Assembly (NCBI GenBank): GCA_039654915.1
Contig: CM077595.1
Coordinates: 50,871,501-50,935,500, forward strand
DNA from: Aquilaria yunnanensis
Lineage: Eukaryota; Streptophyta; Magnoliopsida; Malvales; Thymelaeaceae
Length of the DNA: 64,000 nt
Direction of reading: 5' to 3'
Part shown: piece after piece, positions 21,671-32,562 of the stretch
Layout: every line of letters begins with the position of its first letter
Numbering within the stretch: position 1 is the first letter of the stretch
Notes under the pieces: model-generated
Told to the model about the DNA's origin: nothing
The model's database searches: none
The model's input: only the letters and a program-made list of their open reading frames with translations
Program-made: the position numbers and the translations under genes

Positions 21671-24125
21671 AGGAACCTCGGCGTCTTGAGAACTGCCAGC
21701 CTCTGTGCTTTTGTTGGTAGCCTTAGGCGTCGGGAGAGAAGGAGGCAGTTTCAAGTGCTCGATCTTGGACCAAGTCCACCGCGGCTCCTTGGGGATGTTC
21801 ATGCCTTCCAGGAAGGAGAGGTCAAAATCTGGGAACTTCTGCAGAATTTGGTGCCGAACAAGATAGAAGCCGTCCTGAAAGCCCAACTTCGTCATATCAT
21901 CGGACTCCCGCTTCTTGACCGCCAAATCTGCATAGTCCTTCTCCAGATCCGCGTAATCCTTCTCCAGATCCTTGAGCTTTCTCTTCAATGCCTTCATCTT
22001 CTTCTTCTCTTCTGAAGGCTTCTTCAGAGATGCGACCTCGGCTTCGAGCTGGGCCTTTTCCTCGATCGTCTTCACAAGGATTGCGTCACTTTCTGACTTA
22101 TCCTTTTGAATCGTTTCTACGATCGAAGTCAGCTCCGCCATCCGAGAGCCGATGTCGGAAAGTTTCTGGGAGGTGCCTTTCTCAAGTTCCTCTTTCTCTT
22201 TTATGAACCCCTCCTGAAGTTCAGCAATTTCCTTCTCTGAAGACTGCTTCAGCTGAGCATTGTCAGCAGCCAACGCCGAACACTGGGCCTTTGTCTTGGT
22301 GTAAAGGTCCCAGAGTGACGCCCTCCTTTCTGACTCTCGCGCCACCCAAACACGGAGCAACCCGGCATACCCCATCAGCTGCAAAAAAAAAAAAAAAAAA
22401 AACAAACAAAGGGAAAATGATGCTAAGTAAAAAGCAAATGCGAAATTGGCACTGAGGAAACAGTCAAGCGTACCTGGGTGGCATGTTCAGTGAGTTTGGC
22501 GGCCAAAGAGATGTCGCCTGGGTAAGCCGCCGTAAGGGCCTTGTAAGAGGCCTTAGTAAGCAACCCTTTGCACATCTGCCTAGCCATCTCGGGACAGTCC
22601 TCGGAGTACATATTCATGTCCTCCGTGAACGTCCAGAAGGGCTCCTTCGGAACTTTCCCTGCTGGGACTTTGGCATCCCGAAGGGCCCTCTTGCGGGCGT
22701 GTTCGGCAACCCAGTCAGGAGCGGCCACCTCTGCTGCACAACAAGGCAGAAAAATTGGTTAAGGCCAGAAAACCCTTAAGGATTTACAAGAGAAAAAAAG
22801 GTTCTTCGACAAAGTACAAACCTGCTGGCACCTCGGTAACGTCATCGTCAAGAATCGACGTCGCCTCAGTAGAGATCCCATTGCCTTTTATTTGGCACCG
22901 TTCCTCGGCAGAAGGGGTCTCCTCCCTATCGCCCTCCAGAAGAGCATGCGAAGGCGTGGGGCTTTAAGGAAGGACGTCGGAAGAAGGGACGTCGACAGAA
23001 GGAACCTCGGGCAAAGGGGCAGCAGGGTCTTCGGGCTCCTCGCCTCCCTCCTCCGGAATTTGCGGAAGAGAGGAAGGAGCAGCTTTCTTTGCCCGTTTGG
23101 AAGGAGGGCCGGCCGAAGTCTGCTTCCACCTCCGAGAGGCGGCCTTCCTTGTCTGTTCGCCCCTCTCGGCCTGCCCGGTAAAAAGAGCCTTGTAGAAGGC
23201 AGCCGCGTCGCCGCCCATCTCTGAAAAAAGAAAAAGAAGATCAGTGTAAGTCCAAGATGAAGTTATGAAGGGAAAAATGAGAAAGTAACTTACTCTCATA
23301 AAAAGACTCATAAGTCTCATTCCCCCGAAGGAGTTTCACAAGCCAGGAGTCCTTCCCCGAAGAAGCCGGTTTCGGCATGTTGAGGTCTGTCACATGCTCC
23401 TTTACCACCTTGAGTTCCCGAAGGACCTCTTCGGTCATGAGCCTCCAGTTGATCGGAAAGGGGTAAAGGGCATGAGGAGAGACCTCGGCAGCCCAGTCAA
23501 AGAAGGCCCGGATGCGCCTGTCGAAGTCCTCAAAGATAGGTGCTACGTCGGTGTCTAGCAGCATATTCGGGTCAACAAGATCCATCTTGAGCCTCCCCTG
23601 AGCCCACTTGGTCGGGACATGCGACCAAGCCTCTGAGTTCTTCAGGAAAAAGAATTTTTGTTGCCACCCTCGCTAGCTGTCTTTGGTGGCAAAGGTGAAC
23701 GTATACTTTTTGGTCCCGGATCCCCGAGGTAGCATAAAGTAGAAGCCACCCTTCGGGACCACGAAGAGCTTGTAGTACTGAAGAAAAACTACAAACTGAG
23801 GTTTTATTTTGAAAACGCCGCACATACAGAGGAAGGAGTTGAAATAGCAGTACGAGTTCGGTGGGAGTTGGTTAACGGCAATGCCATGGAAGTTGCAGAA
23901 CGCGCTAACCATCTCCGGGGGGGGATACCGAAGTCCGACCTTCAGTTGGGCTCGAAAAACGGTGATTTCATCACTTCGGTTGGAGAAAGGAAATTGGTCA
24001 GGACGGGGCAACCTCGTCACAGAGTAAGAGGGTAAGAAAAACTTTTTCTTCCACCTCGCTAGTTTTGCCGGAGTAGTGCAGCAAGGGTGAGAAAGAAGAG
24101 GTTGCCAACTCTCGGGAACAGGCAT
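21671..24125 (-). pseudogene. Antisense gene of C: PF04195-like domain and coiled coil, three introns
   Basis: Reads opposite to gag-pol. The ATG at 24125 (MPVPESW) is chosen because the block P.PESW.PL.SHP is shared with E; an upstream in-frame Met lies at 24218. Exon 1: KLARWKKKFFLPSYSVTRLP and KVGLRYPPPEMV ... GVFKIKPQ ... GGFYFMLPRGSG, resembling the 'putative gypsy type transposon' family (from memory PF04195). TAG near 23675 replaces TGG of E. Likely introns: 23293-23221, 22821-22734, 22473-22379, each GT...AG. Exon 2 is basic and Pro/Glu-rich (TAA near 22964); exon 3 has FWTFTEDMNMYSED; exon 4 is a long Lys/Glu coiled coil ending SSQDAEVP. Role unknown; two stops suggest it is dead here. 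Confidence 0.75.
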
Positions 24126-24370
24126 GATGAAAACGAGTTCGGGAAAAAACAAGGAAAACGAGTTCGGGAAAAACAAAGAAGAAGCCTTGAAAAAAGCAAA
24201 AGGACTAAAACCCACCAAAGGTCTTGCCGGAATCTGGATTTCTGGAAGCCGTCGTGAAAAGTGGTCGGAAAAACGCCTGAAAAAGGAGAACCGCCACGGA
24301 AAATCGGGAGAGAATTAGAAGGCACAAGAAAGCAAAAGTAGAAGCAGAAAGAGGGTTATGACAGGACTGA

Positions 24371-24378
24371 TATATATA
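24371..24378 (-). promoter_or_regulatory. Possible TATA box of the antisense gene of C
   Basis: TATATATA in the complement of ACTGATATATATAGGCCGAG, about 245 bp before the chosen ATG. E has TATATAAA at the matching place, about 255 bp before its ATG. This would give the antisense gene its own promoter; not tested. Confidence 0.5.
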
Positions 24379-24863
24379 GGCCGAGAAGGCCAGGAGAACC
24401 GTCGTCATTTGTACCCCTCGGAAGGCGAAGCGTCGCCATAACTGCTAAGAGCGCCTGAAAAGTCGCGCCTGCCGTACTCAGTGCATTCTTACCCAATAAA
24501 AGTGTGCCATGTGTCGGTCATCGCGCAGCAAACGTGCCACGTGTCGTCCATCATGTCGAGCACGCCCTCTGACACCATTTGGTCTAGAGGCGCCGCCCTA
24601 GACTGACTCTGCTGGATATAGGACGCGACGCATGAGCAGACCTATAAAGGCAAAAAAAGTAGGTTACCTCGAAGACACCAAAAGACAGCCTGTGACTTCG
24701 GGCAGAGGGTGTATCTTCGGCACAGGGACAGCCTATCTTCTCGCGCCTCGAGGACGCAAAAAGGGCTGCCCATCGCTTCAGGCAGAAGAAGGCGTCTTCG
24801 GTGCAGATATCACAACCACAGGACCCGAAAACCGATGAACCGAAGTTTCTCACTTCGGCTTTT

Positions 24864-24877
24864 CGGAGGGGGGCCTG
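24864..24877 (+). other. Polypurine tract of C
   Basis: CGGAGGGGGGCCTG directly before the 3' LTR. E has TGAGGGGGGCATG at the same place (44923-44935). This is where plus-strand DNA synthesis would start. Confidence 0.75.
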
Positions 24878-25850
24878 TGATAGCCAAAGGCTATTGCCTC
24901 CTCGGTAGTAACTCCCTGCTAGAATATCGGCCGAGGAGTCTGACGTCACCCAAGATAGGATCTTTTTACTGACCTCGGAAGGTGCGAAGTCAAACACTAT
25001 GAGCTTGAGACTTCGGTTAGCTCGTCAGGAATTTCGAGGACAACACCGTCTCCATCGAGGGGCCAAACTGACCGTCTTCGGGTAAAGAGAGCCATCTCTC
25101 TGAAGCAAGGAAGAATCTCCCCGAAGGCAGAGGCCCCGAAGAGGATCTTCCCCGAACAAGAAACACCTGAACAAGGGAATCCCCTAACTATGGGTGTGAG
25201 TCCCGAAGAGGGTGTTCATCAAGGGAACTCCCAGAACTATGGGATACATCCCGAAGGAGGTGCTCGCACGGAAGGACGGATAGAATCCGAAGAGGGTGCA
25301 CGCACCGAAGGTCGACCTCGCCCAGGGGACCTCGGGAGTACGGTATGAGCATTTAAGGAGCCTCTGACATGTCGCCCACAAGCCCTACACGTCACATCTG
25401 AACGGCGAACTAACACGCCGCAGCCCCCCCAGTCCTGACACAACCTGTCTGGGTCCAGGGCTAAAGGAGGCTGCAAACGGCTGCCTGTCCCCTAGGTCCA
25501 AAAGTACAGATTAAATCCGACCGAACACGTGTCATGATCTGAACGGACCAGCTACTCCTATAAATATTAGGAAATGGGACTGGGCAAAGGATGGGCATTT
25601 TCCTCCCTCTGAGAAAACACAAAACAGGCAAGACACTTGATCCCTTAGTGTTCTTCCTCCACTTTCACTCAGAAAACTGACTTGGGCGTCGGAGGGTCCT
25701 CCCCGGAAAAGCACACCGGGGACCTCCTAACCTCTTCTTTGAGCTTTTCAGGCACACTCAGCTGGGAAACCAGAGCTCCAGGCGCCCGCCTCCTCAGGAA
25801 GTCTCTCCACCTGTCAACATGACAGCAAACGAAGATGCTTTGGGGCATCA
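24878..25850 (+). repeat. 3' LTR of C (973 bp)
   Basis: Same ends as the 5' LTR (TGATAGCC ... GGGGCATCA). TATA box at 25559-25566. It is followed at once by Tat pol sequence of fragment D (AGATTCATATC), not by a copy of the left flank. Confidence 0.92.
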
Positions 25851-26988
25851 AGATTCATATCATCTACCGCCAATAGATCAGTTGGTAGATTCAACCGTCG
25901 AATATGGCCTCCTTAGTTTCCTTGACACCTTCAGTGGGTATCATCAGATTAGGATGGACGCCAAACACGAGCAAAAGACTGCCTTCAACACCGAAGTTGG
26001 TACATATTGCTACCTTAAAATGCCCTTCGGGCTTAAGAACACAGAAGCCACGTACCAAAGGTTGACGAACAGGGTCTTCAATTCCCAAATTGGGAGAAAC
26101 ATGGAAGTCTACGCCGATGATATGATAGTTAAGAGCAAGCTGCCTAGTAGTCATTTCACGGACCTAGAGGAAACATTTCACCAGTTAAGGACCTTCAGAA
26201 TCCATCTCAACCCTGAAAAATGCGTGTTCATTGTGAACGCGGGTAAGTTCCTCAGATTCATGGTGTTGGAAAGTGGTATTGACGCCAATCCAGAAAAGGT
26301 CAAGGCCCTACTAGGATTCTGAACTCCCACGATGACTAACAATGTACAAAAGCTCACAGGGAGAATTACGTCCCTCAACAGATTCATCTCCAGATACGGG
26401 GATCACTGCCGACCATTCTTCAAGGTCCTCACTAAGGCAGCAAAAACTGGTGCTGATCTTGGAACCGAGCTGTATCCTTGGAATGAAGAATGCCAAAAGG
26501 CCTGGGAAGAGCTTAAAGGCTACCTAACTCGTGTGCCGACACTTTGGCAGCCAAGGGAAGGAGAACACCTCATGCTATACCTTACTGTCATGGAAAAGAC
26601 AGTAAGTTCGGTCCTTATAAAGGAAGAGGCGGCAAAGCAATGACCAGTATACTATGTGACCAAGTCCCTGCATGGTACCGAAGTCAGGTAACTCGTGTTA
26701 CAAAAGGCTATTTATGCCCTGGTGCTTGCAAGCAGCAGACTACGTCCTTGTTTCCAAGGTCACCCCATTATGGTAAGAAGCAACCTGCTTCTTCGAGACA
26801 TCATGAAGAAGGTAGACCACTCGGGAAGACTTTCGAAGTGGTGCATCAAGCTCGGCGAGTATGATATTACCTATGAGTCGAGGAAGGCAATAAAACCTCA
26901 AGCTTTGGCAAATCTCATTGCTGAAGTACCCATTGTCGAAGAAAGTCGCCCAACCTTGGGAATAACGAACCTGAGTGGACACATTGTG
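25851..26988 (+). pseudogene. Tat pol fragment D (RT and first RNase H)
   Basis: Begins inside RT at DSYHLPPIDQLVDST and runs to the start of the second RNase H (about 26988), where it changes abruptly into LTR part N. The RT box is YADDMIVKSK instead of YVDD. Stops lie at 26320, 26641 (TGA for TGG) and 26689, and there is a one-base shift near 26955. Its sequence (FNSQIGRN, LPSSHF) groups with A and E, not with B, so B and D are not halves of one element even though C sits between them. Confidence 0.85.
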
Positions 26989-27725
26989 TTGTGTAGTGCC
27001 GAAATCAAAGCATCCTAGCTTGCCTCCTCCAATTGGTCCTTAACCGAAACTAATTTGGAGGAACTCAAGAGCTAAGCCAGGAACACCAAGCTAACCTAGC
27101 TCTCGGCCAAAAGAAATGAAGCCCGAAATGAAAACAAAAGGTTTAAATGGTCTTAGGAAAACCGGTTACAAGACACTTTCGGCCTCAACAAGTTTGCATG
27201 GTGCAATGAAGCCGTCACATCTTCATGGGCACACATCCATCACTAAATCATGTGTTCACTTAGGCACTTAGGCTACTTCATGGCTTACAATGCCATGCAC
27301 AAGTCAACACAAGTCCCAAGGTGTCATTTCTCCCATGTGAAACCGGCCAAGTAACTAGTGTAAGTACTAGTTAGACTAACTAAGTAATAATGCTTACTAC
27401 CTTAGTGGGAGACATGATGTGACTAGTTATCATTGTTGTCTGCCTTAATTTGGTCTAGTTTGCCATTAACCCTTGTATAGTTTTGCATGGCCGAAAACAT
27501 CAACTCATACTTTGTAGTTTTGTTTGCACCACTAGTCCTTGTGTGTAGTTTAGCCCTTCAAATTTATTTTCTGTCAAACTCACCATAGTCTCTAACTTAG
27601 GTGCACTTAAGGTACATTGCATTATCAGCACTACCTCATTGCTCAATTGAGTCCCTTTTTATATTTTCATAGTATGTTTCTTATTTTTCTTGGCCTAAGC
27701 CAAGCTTAGAAGGGTGGTCCTAAGA
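26989..27725 (-). repeat. Chromovirus LTR part N (5' portion of 3' LTR of O)
   Basis: Reversed, it begins TCTTAGGACCACCC next to a polypurine tract and matches the start of solo LTR M (TGTTAGGCACCTCC), including GCTTGGCTTAGGCCAAG and CTGGCCGGTTACACATGGG-like stretches. The first base pair TG seems mutated to TC. It ends at about 26989 against fragment D. Confidence 0.72.
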
Positions 27726-28512
27726 GTTCCTCCCTCCTTAAAGAATTTGGTCCTCCAAATCCTTCACTAACTTAGGGTACAGCTGAGGGTACTTGTTGGC
27801 AATTTCCTATTCTACTTCCTAGGTTGCCTCTCCAGGAGTGTGGTTACTCCATTGTACCTTAATCATAGAAATCCACCTGCTCCTTAATTTCCTGGTATCT
27901 CTGGCCAGGAACTGAATTGGCACTTCTTCATAAGTGAGGTTTGGTGCCACAGTTACAGCAGCAGGTATTTCTATCTGCTTGGAGCTTGGAACATACTTCT
28001 TGAGCAAGCTCACATGAAACACATTATGTATGTTCCCAAGTTCTGGTGGCAAATCCAACTGATAGGCCACATTCCCAACTCTGGCTAGTAGTTGGTATGG
28101 TCCAACATACCTTGGTGCTAGTTTCCCCTTTTTGCCATACCTTAAGCCATACCCAATCTCCTTCCTGGAATACCAGGTCTCTTCTCTTTTTTAGGTTGGT
28201 ATAGGCTTACTGCCTATCATTTGCAGTCTTTATCCTGGCTTGGATCAATTTAATCTTCTCAGTAGTTTCCTTAATAATGTCAGGCCCTAACTCCAATTAG
28301 TCTTCTGGCTGATGCTAGCAGTGAGGAGTAATACATCTCATGCCATATAAGGCTTCATAAGAAGCCATTCCTATCACTGAATGATAGCCATTATTGTAGG
28401 AAAACTCTATTAATGGGAGATGTACATCCCATTCACCCTGGAAGTCAATTACACAGCACCTCAACATATCTTCCAGAGTCTGTATAATTCTTTCTGTCTG
28501 TCCATCAGTCTG
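27726..28512 (-). pseudogene. Integrase end and chromodomain-like tail of chromovirus O
   Basis: Reading leftwards: TDGQTERIIQTLEDMLR and EFSYNNGYH ... EALYGMRC (integrase core end), GPDIIKETTEKIKLIQARIKTANDRQ with a TAA, then LDLPPELGNIHNVFHVSLLKKYVP (28070-27960), LTYEEVPIQFLARDTRKLRSR and a tail NKYPQLYPKLV, ending at about 27742. This is the integrase plus chromodomain-like end typical of Del/Tekay chromoviruses. A polypurine tract (27726-27745, AAGGAGGGAGGAAC on the minus strand) follows the stop. Upstream pol is lost at the junction with J. Confidence 0.83.
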
Positions 28513-29233
28513 CAGTGAATTCCCTTTATCCTAAGTGACCTAAATCACTTCCATGGCTTAAATAACATCCTAAATAATGTAAATAAGTAGGAAAATAAAA
28601 CAAAATATGTTACTACAAAAGATTGGCCATAAAAACCCCAAAATGGTCTTGTCAGGTGGTTCTTGCTTATGTCTTCAACTCGAAGCTAAAATTTGAACTT
28701 GATGCAACCATGATTTCTCAAAATGCAAAGCATGAAAGCTATATCTCTCCTTCTTAGCTTTTGAAATGACACCTGAACCACACAAAATGTACATCTAAAT
28801 CCAAAGATATGGCCAAAATACTGCAACTGCTTCTGAACCAGCGCTAACTCATAAATCGCTACTTTGAAGCTAAATTGGACCTCTTTAACGTAAAAACAGG
28901 GTGTCATGGTCCGCATATGATTTGTAGATCCAGATGTTAGCTTTCCAACAAATCAAGAATCACTCAATTATGATCTGTTTACCTGAACATATGATTTTTC
29001 CACCAGAACATCACCAATCTGTCAACATCCAAGCTTGGCTATCATCTCCATATGATTCCTTCCATGTTTTAGTAGCTCCTTGCAAAATTCCAAGCCCATT
29101 ATCCATGAAAAAGCTTGAGACAAAAGCTTGAAGTGCACTAGTGAGCTCTTTAGCCTTCTTCCTTGTCATTGGCCCACAAGAAACCTTCAATGGATGCTTG
29201 CCATCCTTGGTTGTGGCTTCTTTGATCATATCA
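28513..29233 (-). repeat. Truncated LTR J (K family, reversed)
   Basis: The reverse complement starts TGATATGATCAAAGAAGCCA at 29233 and follows LTR K (from 11017) for about 620 bp, including the coding-like start (TRKKAKELTSALQAF). It stops at CTGCAG near 28513, where integrase of O begins. The promoter half of the LTR is missing. Right flank is ACCAC inside the 5' LTR of E. Confidence 0.82.
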
Positions 29234-30094
29234 ACCACCCTCGAAAATATCAACTAACAAACCTCGGGAAAGAGGTGGCCTGCACTATGCTTGATTCCTT
29301 CACCTCGGTGACCCACCGCTGCCCTTTAGGAATAGCAGGATTGAACTCAGAAAGGTTGGGCCCTCACCATCCTCGGAAAGGTGACATGACCAACTTTGGG
29401 GAAGGGTGTCTTTCACCACCCTCAGATTTTACGAACCAACCGACCCCGAAAATGTAATCCCCCATCTTCAGAAAGGGAGAACATCTCCCGAAGATGCCCC
29501 TCTCTACCGAAGAACTAATCCTGACGGCCCTCGATGATGATATCTAGCCGAAAAGGGCCTCTTATGTCAAAGGGCTTTCAAACCCCGAAGGGGTCTCATT
29601 CTCCGAAGGGGTCTCACGAAGATACGAAAAAAACGGTTGAGGAGCCTCTTACACAGAGACCTCGCACACGCCCCTGACACGAAGACCTCCCACATGACCC
29701 TGACCTCTGGCTAGAACAGGCTAGGTCAAGAAAGAGATACCCGTCTACGGAGGTACGGATCACATCCAACCGAATGCGTGTCATGATCTAACTGGGTTGT
29801 GTCAAACAGCCTCCTTCCTATGCCCTCCTATAAATACCTGGGAGTAACCATGGTAAATGGGACACATAACTCTCTCTGTTCCTTTACTTGCCATTCCCTA
29901 TTCCTTACTTGCAAAACACTGACTTGCGCGTTGGAGGCTTCTCCCACGGAAACACATTTCAGGGAGCTCCTAACCCTTGTTCTTTTGAGCATTTCAGGCA
30001 CCCTTATGCTAGAAATCTCTCATTCAGGCACCCCCTACCAGAAGTACCTATCTCAGGCCATTATGTCACACAATGAAGATGCCAACAGGCACCA
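29234..30094 (+). repeat. 5' LTR of E (start missing)
   Basis: Aligns with 3' LTR of E (from about 45007) and with P. It lacks about the first 70 bp, lost at the junction with J. TATA box at 29829-29836 (CCTCCTATAAATACCTGGG). The end is GGCACCA, where relatives have GGCATCA, then TT and the primer site. Confidence 0.85.
29829..29836 (+). promoter_or_regulatory. TATA box in 5' LTR of E
   Basis: TATAAATA, same position relative to the LTR end as in B, C and P. Confidence 0.7.
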
Positions 30095-31697
30095 TTTGGC
30101 ACCATCTGTGAGAATTCACTCCCGAGTCACCATTGTTGAGACCCGACATTTTAAGGACAACGGACTCCCGAAGTCCCCGTCCACACCGAAAACTCAACCG
30201 ATGACTGAACAAACCGCTGTAGGGACTTCTTTGCCGGAGGACAAGTGTCCTCTAACGGTGATGATGAGCTTCCTGCGTGATTTTTAGTGCTCTATTGTGG
30301 CTGAAATGACACAACAGCTAGACCAAAGGTGGTATCAACCATCTTCGGGCAGAAGGGCCTCTTCACCAACTACCCGCCGGGAGAGAAGTCCTAAGTCTAC
30401 TCACCGGAGTCCAAGGAGTGGGGACTTCCATGATGAGTCCTCAATAGAAGACGTACCCCCGAGAGGTCAATGTGCTAGAGAAATGGGGTCAAAAGAGCCC
30501 AAGACCTCCCACCGGCAGAGTTCATCATCGGACGAAAAGTCACAATCCCATTGCTAGTGAAGTTACTCCCCAAAAAGGAGACATCGCTCTTCATTGTCGG
30601 AGGCCTCCAGGCGATGAGAAAAGACGAGCACTACCATCCTCATGGACAAGATCTTACAAAGGTTGGAAAAAGTGGAAAGGCAGATTGCTTGAAAGCCTGT
30701 TTGGTCAAGGTTGTCGGAGACCTTTACCGGAAAAGAGTCACCCTTCGTCCATGCAGTGGTCGAGGCACCTATGCCAAGTGACTTCCGAGTACCACGCTTG
30801 GAGACATACGATGGGCGCAGCAATCCCCATGCCCACCTCATGAAATGTAGATGTAGCATGGTGCAACATGGTGCTAATGACGCCAACCTTTGTAAATGCT
30901 TTGAGGTCACCCTATTCGGGCCAGTGATTGCGTGGTATAACTCCCTGGCCACTGGAACGATAATGGATTTCCAGGAGTTGTCCACTGCCTTCACTTTACA
31001 GTTCATTGGAAGTAGACCGACAGTGAAGATGCTCGTCTAGATGTTCAACATAGCGCAAAGGAATGGAGAGACCATTCGCGACTATGTCGAGAGGTTCAAC
31101 AGGGAAGCCCTGAGTGTGCCAGACTTTTGCCCCAAAATCTGCATCCTGGCAATGATCAAGGGACTTTGGAGAGATTCACAACTTTTCTATGAGTTCTCCA
31201 AAGATCTCCTCGACACCCTCGGGGAATTCTACCGAAGGGAGGAGCAGCACATGACAGCTGGGGAACTAAGGATGAGAGTGCCGAAGTCTGACCTTATTCT
31301 CTTCGAGGGTCCAAGCCATCAACCTCGCTATCCAACCGAGGCTAGAGGTAGACCTCGAAAGTAAAGGGGCAAGAAGCCAAGGACATTCACCCCCCTAAAC
31401 ACCACCAGAACAAACGTACTACTGGCCATGGAAAGGCAAGGGAGCCCTATTCAATGTCCGAAGGCCATGACCTCGGAAAACAAGAAAAACATGAAGAAGT
31501 TCTACCAGTTCCATCGAGACCTTGGGCATGATATTGAGGATTGCTTCCAACTGAGGAAGTACATTGAGTCTATTGAGTCTCTAATAAAGCAGGGCCAACT
31601 TCGGCATTACCTGCGCTTGCCCTCCCCGATGGCAAGGAGGGAGGAGGAAAGAAAACCAGAAGATGAGGACTATGATTCTGATCGACGTCAGAGCTGA
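30063..31697 (+). pseudogene. Gag of E
   Basis: The frame opens at ATG 30063 inside the LTR (MSHNEDANRHHLAPSV) and has TAG at 30285 where C has CAG. Then come the basic region, a shift near 30540, and the capsid core from 30711 (MPSDFRVPRLETYDGRSNPHAHL). Further stops: 31038 (TAG for CAG), 31362 and 31695. The Cys/His stretch reads FYQFHRDLGHDIEDC, so its first Cys has become Tyr. A 9-bp duplication gives YIESIESLIKQ. Confidence 0.85.
30097..30114 (+). other. Primer-binding site of E
   Basis: TGGCACCATCTGTGAGAA, three changes from B; the site is decaying but recognisable and still in the gag frame. Confidence 0.72.
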
Positions 31698-32562
31698 AGT
31701 CCTAGAAAGAACCCACCACCACTAGCTGGAGTGATCCACACAATCACTATTGGGATACACTCGGCTAAGAGGGAAAGGAAAGTTCACGAAATCTCGATGA
31801 CGGAGTTCAGGAACCCATCGAACAAGCTCACTCGAAAGGATAGGTTTACCGTGAAATTCCCTCATGACGATCCCCTCCTAATCGTGGCAAGGATAGGGAG
31901 TTGGGACGTCAAAAGAGTGCTCATAGATGATGGCTCCGATGCCGATGTACTGTTCTCACACCTCCTGCCAAACTTGGGAATCTCAAAAGGTGATCCCAAA
32001 CCTGTCACCTCCCTTACCTTCGGGTAGGTCCGCCTGAACTCCCTAACCTCGGGTGGATCGACCTACCTCTAATGTTAAATGGAACTTCGAATCAAAGCAA
32101 GAAAGAGCTCTTCACTTCAACAATGACAATGTTCATCATCATAGATGTCCCTTCGTCATACAATGCCATCCTCAGGAGGTAGGCGCAGGGAAATCTCCAC
32201 ATCCATCCATACGTGAAGAACCTAACTGTTACCTTTGTGACAAAGGATGAGGATGCTGAGATATTCATTGACCAAGCCAACGCAAGGAAGAACTTTGTGA
32301 AAGCATGACAAGGCCCAACGAAGATCCATGCACAGAGTTCGGGGGAAAAAACCATGCTCGAAGAAGAGGCAAGGGGGAAAGAAATAGGAGGCCTTGAGAA
32401 AATAGAAATAGAAGATGTAGAACTTGTCCTAGGCCAAAGTACCTTAGTGGAAAAACAACTGGCCGAAGGTGACAAGGAAAAGCTTGTATCTTTTCTATTA
32501 ATGAACAAAGACCTGTTTGCCTACTCTTCGAATGACTGGGGTAGACTTTTCCATAATCCAAA
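31698..32562 (+). pseudogene. Protease and RT leader of E, up to solo LTR P
   Basis: FPHDDPLLIVARIGSWDVKR and LIDDGSDADVLF (retropepsin site) are clear. A shift at about 32025 and stops at 32181 and 32306 follow. From 32354 the RT leader reads ELVLGQST and LVSFLLMNKDLFAYS up to 32562, where P interrupts it. Confidence 0.82.

Larger units (their letters stand above)
14740..25850 (+). mobile_element. Tat-type Ty3/gypsy retrotransposon C (both LTRs, 11.1 kb)
   Basis: The most complete Tat copy: 5' LTR (972 bp), primer site, gag-pol in one nominal frame, 55-bp tandem repeat, antisense gene, polypurine tract, 3' LTR (973 bp). The flanks do not match: CATGG on the left, AGATT on the right, and they come from different Tat subfamilies (B-like left, D right). 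The internal frame has a TGA at the end of gag, a +1 shift in RT, stops in and after RNase H, and one before the integrase tail. It is probably the product of recombination between two copies. Confidence 0.92.

Noticed and set aside
22381..22402. Run of about 20 A's taken as a poly(A) tail of a retroposon
   Set aside because: It lies on the minus strand as the T-rich end of an intron directly before GCAG and a conserved exon; no target duplication is seen.
25851..26988. Fragment D as the missing 3' half of element B
   Set aside because: D repeats part of the RT already present in B and belongs to another subfamily.
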